This document shows, piece by piece, positions 39,434-48,589 of a stretch of DNA of 64,000 nucleotides; the first letter of the stretch is position 1; the number at the start of each line of letters is the position of its first letter. The stretch spans positions 1-64,000 of the forward strand of contig NZ_CTDX01000015.1 of assembly GCF_001375515.1 (NCBI RefSeq), written 5' to 3'. A program made the translations under genes and the position numbers. This stretch comes from Bacillus kwashiorkori. Its GTDB lineage: Bacteria; Bacillota; Bacilli; Bacillales; Caldibacillaceae. A model generated the notes under the pieces. That model was not told the origin of the DNA, ran no database searches, and saw nothing but the letters and a program-made list of their open reading frames with translations.

Positions 39434-40597
39434 ATGGAAAATGAAAATTCCCTATATAGGGAAATTAAGATTCTAATTGCTTCCAAGAGGGAAGGTGAAT
39501 ATTGGGATTTTAAAGAAAAGTACCATAAAAACAAGGCTGATTTGCTACATGATATTATCTGTATGGCCAATAACAGAGCGGATAAGGACGGTTATATCAT
39601 TTTTGGTATAAGTGATGATTATGAAATCAAAGGTTTAGAAGATGATGAAAACCGAAAAAATCAGCAGAATATAATTGACTTTTTAAAGGGAAAGAAATTC
39701 AGTGGTGGGATTAGACCAACTATTGAATTAGTATCATTACCAATGGGGGGGAAGGAAATTGATGTGCTAATTGTAAAAAATGGCACTGATACTCCATATT
39801 TTCTAATAGAAGATTATAATGATGGAAAAAGGAGAGTAAGAGCCAACTATATTTATACCCGGATAGGGGACACCAATACAGATATTGATAAAAGTGCCGA
39901 CATAAATCATATTGAATACCTGTGGAAAAAACGATTTTTACTTAATAGACCACCGTTAGAACAAATAAAACAAAGGCTTCGGGTAAAAAGTGAGTGGAAT
40001 AGGAATGATGACGAGTTTTATAACATTTACAATCCTGAATATACTGTTGCTTTGGAATATGATGATGAAATAGGGCACCCAGAGTTTTACTCCTATTTAA
40101 TGATGAATCCATCAACATCCTACGGGATGCTAAAAGTAAAGTATTTTGGAACTACATTATATAACCAACAATTTGTAATTCTTGATAGTGGAAGATATAT
40201 AACAGTTGTTCCGGAATGGGGATTAATTGGTGATAGGTACACAAATGGTGATTCTTACTACTATAAGTTTTATGTAAAAGATAGTATGAATCATATCCTT
40301 CATGAATTTCTTCTGTCAGAAGATCATGAAGCAGTATTTGCAAGGAATAGGTTGTATTCAGGTGTTTTGATATACCAAAGTGATTTGGAAAAGGAGATGT
40401 TTGAAGATTACCTTGATCAAAACTTATCCCTTATTCATCAATTAGTTGAAGTGGAAAAAGAACATGACTCGTTTGATTGGTTGGAAACTGAAGGTAAACG
40501 AGAGAAAATTGTGAATCAGGAAAGGATAATAATAGGGAAAGTCTTTAATAACCTATTAGAAAAATTTCGTTATAAGATAAGTTCAACTAGAAAATAA
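39434..40597 (+). CDS. AlbA_2/Schlafen-type putative DNA-binding ATPase domain protein
   Basis: A 387-residue protein. The N-terminal 140 residues fit the AlbA_2 (Schlafen-like) domain: EGEYWDFKEKYHKNKADLLH then DIICMANNRADKDGYIIFGI and a strand IDVLIVKNGTDTPYFLI. The Glu and Asp in EYWDFKE and the NNRAD-GYIIFGI block are the hallmarks. The rest (about 180–387) has a beta-rich region and a helical tail, neither recognised. Schlafen-like proteins in defence islands can be nucleases or nucleotide-binding sensors; which applies here is unknown. It is 14 bases after the first gene of the operon. Confidence 0.8.
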   Translation: MENENSLYREIKILIASKREGEYWDFKEKYHKNKADLLHDIICMANNRADKDGYIIFGISDDYEIKGLEDDENRKNQQNIIDFLKGKKFSGGIRPTIELVSLPMGGKEIDVLIVKNGTDTPYFLIEDYNDGKRRVRANYIYTRIGDTNTDIDKSADINHIEYLWKKRFLLNRPPLEQIKQRLRVKSEWNRNDDEFYNIYNPEYTVALEYDDEIGHPEFYSYLMMNPSTSYGMLKVKYFGTTLYNQQFVILDSGRYITVVPEWGLIGDRYTNGDSYYYKFYVKDSMNHILHEFLLSEDHEAVFARNRLYSGVLIYQSDLEKEMFEDYLDQNLSLIHQLVEVEKEHDSFDWLETEGKREKIVNQERIIIGKVFNNLLEKFRYKISSTRK

Positions 40598-40631
40598 AAG
40601 AACGGGAAAGTACAAAGGAGAAAATAGAAAT

Positions 40632-41171
40632 ATGAATACAAGGGAAAAGGCAAGAGGAGAAATAATTGAATTTATAAAGTCAGAAGGAGAAAAATGCACA
40701 TTACTGACAGGGACCTTTCAGAATGAAAAGCACCCGTTAGTTTTGAGAACAATTAATGAATTGTTAGAAGGATGTTCGATATTATTCAGAGCAAATTCTA
40801 TGCAAAATTTAGGCTCATTCTTTAATAATCATAGTACAAATTTTAAAACAGGTGTGGCATATAAGTTGGGAAAAAGCAGAATGTATATTGATACTATTAA
40901 CCCAATGACGTGGAAAAAGTCACCACATAATCTTGATATTGCAGTGGTTTACCCTTTTGACTCAGTGACAAAAAATAATAGCAAAAAGCGTATAATGGAC
41001 GACCTCTTTACTTATAGGGATATACAAAAGATATTTCTTGTTAGTTGGACTGACACTCATGATTTTTCATGGGCTGAAGAATATATTGATCGGAAAATTG
41101 TCTTTGATGCGGAAGAGGAGGATCCTGAATATCACGAGAGAATGATTGATTATTTATCAAAGTATAAGTAG
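40632..41171 (+). CDS. Unknown protein, third gene of the AlbA_2–TIR operon
   Basis: A 179-residue soluble protein that I do not recognise. Near the N-terminus, EKCTLLTGTFQNEKHPLVLR occupies the place where a P-loop would be, but the Gly-Lys-Ser/Thr core is missing. Later segments such as NLDIAVVYPFDSVTKNNSKK and RDIQKIFLVSWTD look like alternating beta strands and helices of a Rossmann-like fold. It could be a degenerate NTPase. Start ATG 40632 follows AAAGGAGAAAATAGAAAT. Confidence 0.65.
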   Translation: MNTREKARGEIIEFIKSEGEKCTLLTGTFQNEKHPLVLRTINELLEGCSILFRANSMQNLGSFFNNHSTNFKTGVAYKLGKSRMYIDTINPMTWKKSPHNLDIAVVYPFDSVTKNNSKKRIMDDLFTYRDIQKIFLVSWTDTHDFSWAEEYIDRKIVFDAEEEDPEYHERMIDYLSKYK

Positions 41172-41236
41172 GTTGAAGACGCTAATTAGATCAGGAACTT
41201 AAAAGTTGTTTGTTAGAAAGGTAGGGAGGGGCCACT

Positions 41237-42100
41237 TTGGCTTTAGATAATACATTGATTGACAAATTTCGCAGAAAAATTAACAGCAACCACGACTTCG
41301 TTATGCATCAATATCGAAACCAGCAGGGAAAAAATCTTTGGAACATAATATGTTCGTATATGGATTGGATTGAAGTAGCCATTGATGGAATACCTTATAT
41401 TCAATTGGACCATAAAAATCCCAATGTTGCCTCGCTGAACTTAATGCAATTAATATGTTCAATGGATTTGGTGAAAGAGTCGGTCCATCAACTATATAGA
41501 GTATTCAAGCTGGAATATCCGTTCAAGAAAGACCATAGTATCTTCCAGAAACAACAATCAGATGATGAATATTTTAAGCATATCCGAGCTGTGTTTGGAG
41601 TTCATCCAGTTAATTTGAAAGGTCGAGATGGCAGCAGGTATTTTGCTAGTTGGTCCACTTCAAAATTAGAGGGGGACTTTGCGACTTTCGTTTACAGCAA
41701 TAAAAGTGACGTGGAAGATCATCTGTACTCAATTAAAATAAATGAGTTGTTTCAGTATACTAACAAGAGATATTTATTATTGGAAGAGGTCATGAAGAAG
41801 ATGGAGCACGATTATCTTTTTCATCAGCATAAACACAAAGAAGCGAAAATTAGCAGAACTCATTCACCTATTGATAATCTTATAATATTGAAAAAAGAGA
41901 ACCTGGAGCGATACGGGAATGGCGAGGCCTATTGGCATGAAATTGAGGAATTACAACGGCTGTATGCAATAGATATAAGCTCTTTCGATATATCTGTTCA
42001 AAAGATGATAGAGAAGTATTGGGATGCTCTTTTCGATGGTGATAAGGGAAATCCACCAAAATCTTCAGATTATGAGCATCGAAGAACTATCGACATCTGA
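41237..42100 (+). CDS. Unknown protein, possible HEPN-like, fourth gene of the AlbA_2–TIR operon
   Basis: A 287-residue, largely helical protein with no clear family. The segment DDEYFKHIRAVFGVHPVNLK contains R-x5-H, compatible with a HEPN-type motif, but the usual polar residue after Arg is Ala here, so activity is doubtful. TTG 41237 follows GTAGGGAGGGG. Its last 29 bases overlap the start of the next gene in another frame, which points to translational coupling. The C-terminus is basic (SDYEHRRTIDI). Confidence 0.6.
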   Translation: MALDNTLIDKFRRKINSNHDFVMHQYRNQQGKNLWNIICSYMDWIEVAIDGIPYIQLDHKNPNVASLNLMQLICSMDLVKESVHQLYRVFKLEYPFKKDHSIFQKQQSDDEYFKHIRAVFGVHPVNLKGRDGSRYFASWSTSKLEGDFATFVYSNKSDVEDHLYSIKINELFQYTNKRYLLLEEVMKKMEHDYLFHQHKHKEAKISRTHSPIDNLIILKKENLERYGNGEAYWHEIEELQRLYAIDISSFDISVQKMIEKYWDALFDGDKGNPPKSSDYEHRRTIDI

Positions 42101-42332
42101 AATACTGGATCCCTTTGAAAACTTAGGTCACAGTTACGACAAAGAAAAACTTATGGTATACCTCCACGACCAAGACTATGATTACAATCCAAGGGTTTTA
42201 GGGAGAATGGGATTACAAAACATGGTTGAGAAGGGTGAATTGCCAGAGATTGCTTTGGATTATGATGGTGATGAATTGTTGATTTTTTTAAATGCTTGGC
42301 GATGGAGCTTAAATAAAAAGGATAAGGAATAG
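42072..42332 (+). CDS. Small acidic protein, fifth gene of the AlbA_2–TIR operon
   Basis: An 86-residue acidic protein starting MSIEELSTSEILDPFENLG at ATG 42072, inside the end of the preceding gene. It contains DQDYDYNPRVLGRMGLQNMV and ends WRWSLNKKDKE. No family is recognised and its ribosome binding site is poor, so coupling to the upstream gene is likely. A frameshifted extension of that gene is an alternative. Small acidic partners often inhibit toxins, but nothing here proves it. Confidence 0.5.
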   Translation: MSIEELSTSEILDPFENLGHSYDKEKLMVYLHDQDYDYNPRVLGRMGLQNMVEKGELPEIALDYDGDELLIFLNAWRWSLNKKDKE

Positions 42333-42403
42333 AACGCTTTTTGTTGATTTTTAGATGTAACTAAGGTGTGTATATAATTAAGATACGAAGGGAAATGACA
42401 ATA

Positions 42404-43792
42404 TTGATAGAGGAAAAGCAAGTATTTTTGTCGTATAGCTGGAATGATTCTGATGAGGCAGATATAGTGCAGGGAAATCTTAGTGGTTTTGAGGGGATTA
42501 GCGTTCTAAGAGATAGAGATATACTTGGCTATTCTTCTGATATTACTAGATTCATGAAAAGGATAAAAAAAACGGATCATGCTATATTGCTCATTAGTAA
42601 TAGTTATTTAGAGTCTGTAAATTGTATGTTTGAAGTTTCACAGTTAATAAGGGATGAGGACTATATTAGGAAAATAACACCAATTCTAGTGAAAAATGTT
42701 ACTATCTACTCTATTGAAGATAGATTAAAATACGCAAAATACTGGAATGATAAGTACAATTATCTAAACGAAGAAATCAGGAAGTTGCATATTGAGGATA
42801 ATGTGTCTCTTGTGGAAGAGTTAAAAAAGGTTAAAGATATTTGTTCTGCTGTTGATGATATTCTTAGTGTTTTAAATAGGCATCAATTTTTTAAATTGGA
42901 AACACATATTCAGAATGAATTTAATGATGTTTTCAAAGAAATGGGATTGGACAAGATACCAAAGAAAAGGCCAATTATAGTTGAAGAAACGCAGAAGGAA
43001 GTAAGTTTTGATTACGTTTTACATAAATTAGATGATGTTAGTAATGCAAATGCGAAGAGGTATTCTGCTGTTATAACGTTGAGTAAACAATATGAAAGAG
43101 ATGAACTGAAAGAGTTAATCGTGCAGGTGACCAACGATCTGAAAATTAGAAAATATTACAGGAACGACAAAGTTAAGAGCAGACATTTAGATAGGAAGGC
43201 TGATGTGGTTTGGTTATATATAGCAAATGATACATTTGATGTACAAGTTGCAAACTGGATTTGTAGAACATCCTGGATTTCAGAAAAACTTTTATCGGAC
43301 TACAAACCTTTACCTCTAAAGGGAAATGATAAGGTTAAAGATATTGTAATTGATTGGAACGGATCCTATGAAAGTTACAGGAAAACTTATAAATCTTTTC
43401 AAGCCACAAAAGAGGACATATTAGAACAAGTTGATAGAATTAAAGAAAGAATGCTAGAATTCGGAAATACGGCTGTTCAATTATTTGAAAAGTATAAAAG
43501 AAGTGAGGTCTCTGAAGAAGATTTTATACAAAACATGCAGTCTCGATTTAATGACGTTGAAGAAAACTTTTTAGCTTCCTCAGACTTGGGATTGCCACCA
43601 GAGGATATTAAACGCTATGTCGATAAGTGTCATAGTTTATTTTCAACGGTCCATAATATGTACAATGTATACTCGGAAAAGGGAGTGACAATTTGGGATA
43701 CTAAAAGTAGAGACTGGCAGATGTCAGATGCAAAAAAAGAGTTTGATGAGATTGTCCCAGTGATTAGATATGAAGAAAAAGCAATTCACTGA
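42404..43792 (+). CDS. TIR-domain protein, putative defence NADase or sensor
   Basis: The N-terminal 130 residues form a TIR domain: KQVFLSYSWNDSDEADIVQG, RDRDILGYSSDITRFMKRIK, and TDHAILLISNSYLESVNCMF with E77 at the place of the catalytic glutamate of TIR NADases. The remaining 330 residues have a beta-alpha module (DVVWLYIANDTFDVQVANWI) and a long helical part (EDILEQVDRIKERMLEFG), both unrecognised and probably the sensor. The preferred start is TTG 42404, 10 bases after AAGGGA; GTG 42368 and ATG 42395 are in frame alternatives. It lies 71 bases after the small acidic gene and closes the operon. Confidence 0.82.
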   Translation: MIEEKQVFLSYSWNDSDEADIVQGNLSGFEGISVLRDRDILGYSSDITRFMKRIKKTDHAILLISNSYLESVNCMFEVSQLIRDEDYIRKITPILVKNVTIYSIEDRLKYAKYWNDKYNYLNEEIRKLHIEDNVSLVEELKKVKDICSAVDDILSVLNRHQFFKLETHIQNEFNDVFKEMGLDKIPKKRPIIVEETQKEVSFDYVLHKLDDVSNANAKRYSAVITLSKQYERDELKELIVQVTNDLKIRKYYRNDKVKSRHLDRKADVVWLYIANDTFDVQVANWICRTSWISEKLLSDYKPLPLKGNDKVKDIVIDWNGSYESYRKTYKSFQATKEDILEQVDRIKERMLEFGNTAVQLFEKYKRSEVSEEDFIQNMQSRFNDVEENFLASSDLGLPPEDIKRYVDKCHSLFSTVHNMYNVYSEKGVTIWDTKSRDWQMSDAKKEFDEIVPVIRYEEKAIH

Positions 43793-43869
43793 TTACTGCC
43801 CATTTACTTACTTTACATCTACTATGTCTCTATCTAAAAATAAGGGTTCTTAAATAAAATAAGCGTTCC

Positions 43870-44470
43870 TTAAATAAAATTAATGTTCCCAATCCGAGGG
43901 ATTTTCCGGTGTTTTTCCCGTCAGACCTTCGGTTTTTTTATGCAAAAAAGGACTTAATCCAGGCGTGATTTCAATCTGGATTTGGAATAGATCCAGTCCC
44001 TCTTTCAGTACAATTCCATCCCCATCCACTCCCAATCTACATTTTTTTTCAGTCTCTTCCATCTCTTGTCCCATAAGGGTTCAGGCAGTCTTTCAGTCCC
44101 TATCCAGCTGGTTTCCTTGCAGAATAGATTTTGAATGTTTTTCGATGTCTTTTTTCCCTATTTAGAGCAAAGGAACCATCCTGTTTCCATCCAGTTTCTT
44201 TTCCACTCTGGAACGTAATTTTTTTATCAAAATCATTGCAAAATCGGTACAATTTCGGGTGAAAATCGGCAAAAAGGCGGGAACGTAATTATTCTATAAG
44301 AGAAAATGGAAAGAGTGTAAAAGGGACGTGAGCCCTTGGGAGAGAAGGAGTTGAGGGTGATGCGAGGAGGAAGGGGCGTAGGAACGGAATCTTTTTATGG
44401 GGACACCTTGATGGAACTAAGTTGGTTTCTGAAGCGGGAAAGATAACGGGAGAGAGTCGAGTTCAACGAT
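43870..44470. repeat. Large intergenic repeat, copy A
   Basis: About 0.6 kb of noncoding sequence. A pyrimidine-rich left half contains CTGGATTTGGAATAGATCCAGTCCC and CTTGTCCCATAAGGGTTCAGGC elements, and a purine-rich right half contains GAACGTAATT boxes at 44211–44220 and 44281–44290. Equivalent blocks occur in copies B and C in the same order. An inverted-type box GGAACTAAGTTGG lies at 44413–44425. The open frames are not gene-like. Confidence 0.65.
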
Positions 44471-44514
44471 ATGTATATCAAAGGTTTTTCGATACTAATC
44501 AAATGTTTGTTTAA

Positions 44515-45010
44515 ACAAAAATCAATATAATTTCAGGCTGGATCCAATAAGAGGATTCAGTATTTTTTTATTTGCCAGGATTGGCAATAATTCCTCAATC
44601 CCTTGTCCATTAAGGGTTCAGGCGGTGTTCAGTCCTCTTCAGTTGTCTTCCTCACCCTTTAAATCCAACGGATTTTCAACCTCTATTCAGTGTGTTTTCT
44701 AACTGTTTTATTCAGTATTTTCTCAGGCACCTTTCTCCCAATTCTGGGAAAAACTTAGTTATAATGTCGGAATATTCGATACAACCCAGAAGAGAAAAAA
44801 GAAGGGAAATTCGGGCTTTTGAGGGAAGAACTTAGTTCCATTGACTAGAGGCGTGAAAATGGGGTTTAAGCCTTGGGCGAGTAAGAGTAGAGGGGGATTT
44901 GGGTTGGGGAAAGACATACTTAAAGACACATATAGTAGAAGAAAGAATAAAGAAAGAGCGAAGAGTCATAGCTCCACAAGGGTTTGAGGGGGAGCTGGGT
45001 GGGAACCGAC
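44515..45010. repeat. Large intergenic repeat, copy B
   Basis: This copy has the same order of blocks: CAGGCTGGATCCAATAAGAG, then TCCCTTGTCCATTAAGGGTT, then ATTCTGGGAAAAACTTAGTT (44742–44760) and GGGAAGAACTTAGTTCC (44823–44838), then the purine-rich tail AAGCCTTGGGCGAG. It directly precedes the DUF3800 gene. Confidence 0.65.
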
Positions 45011-45202
45011 CTTTTAATTATTATTTCCAATGATTCACAAGTAGGGTTGGTATAATAGACATAGGAAATATTTCGTCACAGGAGATAAAAGCAAACTTAG
45101 GTATTGAATTAAAAGAAGACAAACGGACGAATGAAGAAAATTATGAAGAATGTTTTGCTAATAATATATTTCTTGTACTATAAAATGAATGGGGGAGCCG
45201 AA

Positions 45203-46309
45203 ATGGATTATTCTCAAATATATAATTTTATTGCCTCTGAAGGAGGCGTAACCAACATTGATAAAAAGTACATATTGTATTATGACGAAACTAATAATCC
45301 TCGTACTTTTAGATTAACAGATGGTGGGTTTAACGTTAATGAACACGAATACTTTATTCTAGGTGGAATTGGTTTTGAATCTGATAAGGCGGCTTCTGAT
45401 GATGATATTGATGAACTATTTTCTAAATTAGTATTACAGGGAAATGCAACTGAAGTTAAATTTAAGCACATTCGTCAAAATGCACAGGACTTTTTATCTT
45501 TGTTATCAAAACCGAGAGTAACTACTCTTATTGATTGGCTTTTCGAAAAACAATACTCAATCCATTATTCTTATGTTGATAATTTTTATTACACAATCGT
45601 TGATATAGTGGATTCAATGGAGGAGTCGTGGTTCGGTGGGCCAGGTTTAAATAGAGAACTGAAAGATCGCTTTTATTCATTGATTAAGGAATACCAAAAT
45701 TGGTTTATAAGTTTGCTAATTGAAGTAGATTATCCCAACATCAAAAATCATAAAAACTTTGTTGGGAAAATTGTTGATTGGATATGGACTGTAAATATTG
45801 GTGATGATTTTTATCTTGAATATTTGCGGCAATCACTAAAAAACTATAGAAACCGGCAGCTGGTATTTCTGGAAGATAACGAAGATAAGGTTGCAATAAG
45901 TGATTATTCAACTTTTTATGCTAACTTAATAGTTACTTATCCTAAGGCATACCATATTTTTGATCATGAGTTAACTGTTGAAGAACTTTTAAATGCTAAT
46001 CCAATAAAGTTATCAGGACATAAAGTTATAAACTATAAATTTGTAGATTCAAAAGATGAACGCTTAGTGCAAGTATCTGATTTAATTGTAGGTGTTTTAC
46101 CTTATTGGATGGCTTTTTTAGAATCAGTTAATGTACAAAAATTAAATGAAATATTAAATGGACTTTCAGAATTACAAAAAGTCAAAATGAAAAAATTTCA
46201 GGAAATTTTGCTTCATTCTCTTGATATAAGTACCGGATTTAAGCACGGCATTGGTAGTAATGAGTTTGAATTAAAGGTTAACTTCTTTTTAGAATATGAT
46301 TTTTTATAA
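45203..46309 (+). CDS. DUF3800 domain protein
   Basis: A 368-residue protein of the DUF3800 type, a family with an RNase H-like core often seen in phages and defence islands. The first acidic motif is in KYILYYDETNNPRTF (about residues 23–37). The last motif is YKFVDSKDERLVQVSDLIVG (about 283–302), where Gln and Asp end the predicted active site. ATG 45203 is chosen because GGGGGA stands 6 bases upstream; an in-frame upstream ATG would add a hydrophobic N-terminus without support. It is flanked by repeat copies B and C. Its substrate is unknown. Confidence 0.75.
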   Translation: MDYSQIYNFIASEGGVTNIDKKYILYYDETNNPRTFRLTDGGFNVNEHEYFILGGIGFESDKAASDDDIDELFSKLVLQGNATEVKFKHIRQNAQDFLSLLSKPRVTTLIDWLFEKQYSIHYSYVDNFYYTIVDIVDSMEESWFGGPGLNRELKDRFYSLIKEYQNWFISLLIEVDYPNIKNHKNFVGKIVDWIWTVNIGDDFYLEYLRQSLKNYRNRQLVFLEDNEDKVAISDYSTFYANLIVTYPKAYHIFDHELTVEELLNANPIKLSGHKVINYKFVDSKDERLVQVSDLIVGVLPYWMAFLESVNVQKLNEILNGLSELQKVKMKKFQEILLHSLDISTGFKHGIGSNEFELKVNFFLEYDFL

Positions 46310-46479
46310 GTTCTAATAAAGTTTTCAATTTGGAAGTCTTTTTACTTAACCGAATTCATGAATATGCAACATCACCAAGTATCATAAAAATTTAAGAAAA
46401 ATCTACAAACCAATAAATCAAAACAACACCTTTTAATCAATTTATGTCCATGTTACTTTCTTCTTCCCCATGCTAAAAA

Positions 46480-47010
46480 GTCGGTACCTACTGCTAAATA
46501 GTAGGTATCCAAACGGCAAAGGAAGCGGGAAGAGCAGCGGGCAAACAAATATGTATTCAATCGGTTTATTCAATAAAAAATCAATCGAAATTCGGGGCTG
46601 GATTCAATATGATCCAGTCCCTTTTCTTTTGCCCAATATCCATCAAATCCCTTGTCCAATAAGGGATTCAATCGTTTCTCAATTACAAAAATCCGTAGAA
46701 TTTCCAATCTCTATTCAGTTTGTTTCCCAACAGTAAAACCATCCCAAAATGGCTTCGTTTTTCATCTTTTCTCCTGATTCTTTTCTCTGCTCTGGGTACG
46801 AACTTAATAATATTGTCCGAATATTCAATACAATCCAGAACGGAAAAAAAGAGGGCGAAAATGGGGGTTTTGGGGAAGAACTTTAAAGCAGAGGGAAGAG
46901 TGATGGAGAGAAGAGAGAGGAGGGATAGGCTTGAGGGGAGTGAGTGGGAAGTGTGGACGGACTTTTTGGCAGGGAAATAACAAAGTAGACGGATACGGAT
47001 AGAAATAAAG
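46480..47010. repeat. Large intergenic repeat, copy C
   Basis: The blocks match A and B: GGGGCTGGATTCAATATGAT, CTTGTCCAATAAGGGATTCA, CTGGGTACGAACTTAATAAT (46792–46811), GGGGAAGAACTTTAAAG (46872–46888) and a purine-rich tail. Its right edge joins the truncated IS21 transposase gene near 47020. The 120 bases before it, after the DUF3800 gene, show nothing. Confidence 0.65.
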
Positions 47011-47021
47011 GTTTGAAAGGG

Positions 47022-47666
47022 ATTGTCATAGGTAAATACCGCAGGTATAAAACCAACATGATCAATAATCTTTGTGTGTACATCTAAAACACAAACTTGT
47101 GATTCGGACTGATAAAGTCTTGCAAATCTATAATTACTATGAGCTAACGTAAATACTGCAAGTGAATAACTTTTTATATTTCCATCTACCTCTAGCTTTA
47201 CTTCTCCCCAATCAAATTCCACTTCATATCCAGGTTCACAATATCTTCTAATGAAAACCTCCTTAGTTTTTGCTGTATACTCATTAACAAAGTTTCTAAC
47301 CGTGGTATAACTTATTGAATATCCAGCATCCATCAACTTCTCGTGCATATCTATTATTTTCATTTGCTGTTTACTCATATAATTTTTTCTTTTCCATTCA
47401 TTTTCTTTAATATAGCCCTTTAATACTGTTTGTATTTCTTCTGACAAAACTCTCTTTCTATTAATCCTCTTTTTATAAATAGGTGGTTTAAGAATATCTT
47501 CTGCAATCGGGAGATTGCGAATATCCTCTTTTCTACTAACTTCATATTCTTTTATATACTTACTTACTGTATTTCGAGACTTTTTTGTCATTCTCGCAAT
47601 TTCCCTTTGACTTATCCCCTCCAAATATAGTTTTATTATTGTTTGTTTCACTCTCAGATTGATCAC
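47022..47666 (-). pseudogene. IS21-family transposase IstA, 3'-truncated
   Basis: The reverse strand encodes the first about 215 residues of an IstA transposase. It has an N-terminal helix–turn–helix (ISQREIARMTKKSRNTVSKY) and the first catalytic Asp in EVEFDWGEVKLEVDG, and breaks just at the second one in AVFTYDN. After that the frame runs into repeat copy C and is not IstA-like. istB is missing. Sequence near 47712–47748 (AGTGGCTCAGTTTTCAATTG and GTGGCTCACTTTTAAG) looks like its terminal repeats. Confidence 0.8.
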
Positions 47667-47746
47667 TCCAGTTGTTTCCCCCTAATATTTAATTAGGGTT
47701 ATTTTCCTATAGAGTGGCTCAGTTTTCAATTGTTTTGGTGGCTCAC

Positions 47747-48100
47747 TTTTAAGTTACCATATACAATATGATACATGTCTCTTATTTCGGCTACATAGTT
47801 TCGTACCGTGCTTCCTCCAATGTCTATTTTAGGGTGATGTTCCTTTAGCCAATCCTCAATTTGAGCAGATGAAAGATCTGGATGTTCCTTTAGCCAACTT
47901 AGAATTTGATCTTTATATGGATCAAGCTTTTTACTCCTACTATCTAATGAAGCAATCCAATCCGAAGCCTCCTCCAAATTCATATTCAAATACTTGTAAA
48001 CTGTATTTCTAGAAATTTCTAATTTTCTCCCAATCGCAGATACACTAAATCCTTGTTTTTTTAATTGGTTTATTTCTACAAACAATAGTAATTTTTCCAC
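47747..48100 (-). pseudogene. Second IS21-family transposase fragment (N-terminal)
   Basis: A 118-residue N-terminal piece of another IstA: LKKQGFSVSAIGRKLEISRN (helix–turn–helix) and HPDLSSAQIEDWLKEHHPKI. It breaks off at about 47747, where the terminal repeats of the first IS21 element begin, so it was probably interrupted by that insertion. No catalytic residues remain. Confidence 0.75.
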
Positions 48101-48225
48101 CTTTCATATCCTCCAGCAGTAACTATTATATATGTTTAATAGTAGCTTAACTGGACAGGAATTTGATAGAAAAGTGTTCATTCTTATTTAGCAGAAACTG
48201 TTAATTATAGATTAGCAGTTACACA

Positions 48226-48465
48226 TTGTTGGAAAAGCATTTAAACAGAATGCCAAAGACTAAAGAATTTATAAGGCGAATATATGAATCGGAGCAAGAA
48301 TATCGGTTGAGAAGGATAAGGAGAATCATTAAAGAAATGAATGATGCAGGAGAAGCTATTAGTATATGGAAGGTAGTTAGAAAGGCTGGAATTAAATCAC
48401 GTTTTTATAATGAAGTATATGATTATATAAAGGTCTTCGAAGGAGGACCATCTATTAGACAATAG
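48226..48465 (+). CDS. Small basic protein, possibly a TnpC/DUF6262-like transposition-protein fragment
   Basis: A 79-residue basic protein starting at TTG 48226 without a clear ribosome binding site. RRIRRIIKEMNDAGEAISIW and KVVRKAGIKSRFYNEVYDYI resemble the short DUF6262/TnpC helix pair of Tn554-like elements, which supports a transposon remnant. A strong terminator follows at once. No partner recombinase is present. Weak call. Confidence 0.45.
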   Translation: MLEKHLNRMPKTKEFIRRIYESEQEYRLRRIRRIIKEMNDAGEAISIWKVVRKAGIKSRFYNEVYDYIKVFEGGPSIRQ

Positions 48466-48471
48466 ACCTAA

Positions 48472-48514
48472 AAAAGCCAAGGGAAGAGTAAATTATTCTT
48501 CTTCCCTTGGCTTT
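48472..48514. terminator. Strong intrinsic terminator
   Basis: AAAGCCAAGGGAAGA (48472–48486) pairs perfectly with TCTTCCCTTGGCTTT (48499–48513). T runs are weak on the plus side; A-rich sequence precedes it, so it may also serve the minus-strand gene at 48590–49252. Confidence 0.7.
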
Positions 48515-48589
48515 ACAATGCAAAAAGTAATAAACGGAAAGTCTTATGGAAAAAAACGCTTATGATACTGTAATTTTCATTTTTTTATT

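Noticed and set aside
43965..44165. Open frames on both strands within repeat copy A
   Set aside because: No ribosome binding sites, pyrimidine-biased composition and frames not shared with copies B and C.
46683..47021. Extension of the IS21 IstA frame by another 110 residues
   Set aside because: After AVFTYDN the sequence is repeat copy C and no longer resembles a transposase; the frame is open by chance.
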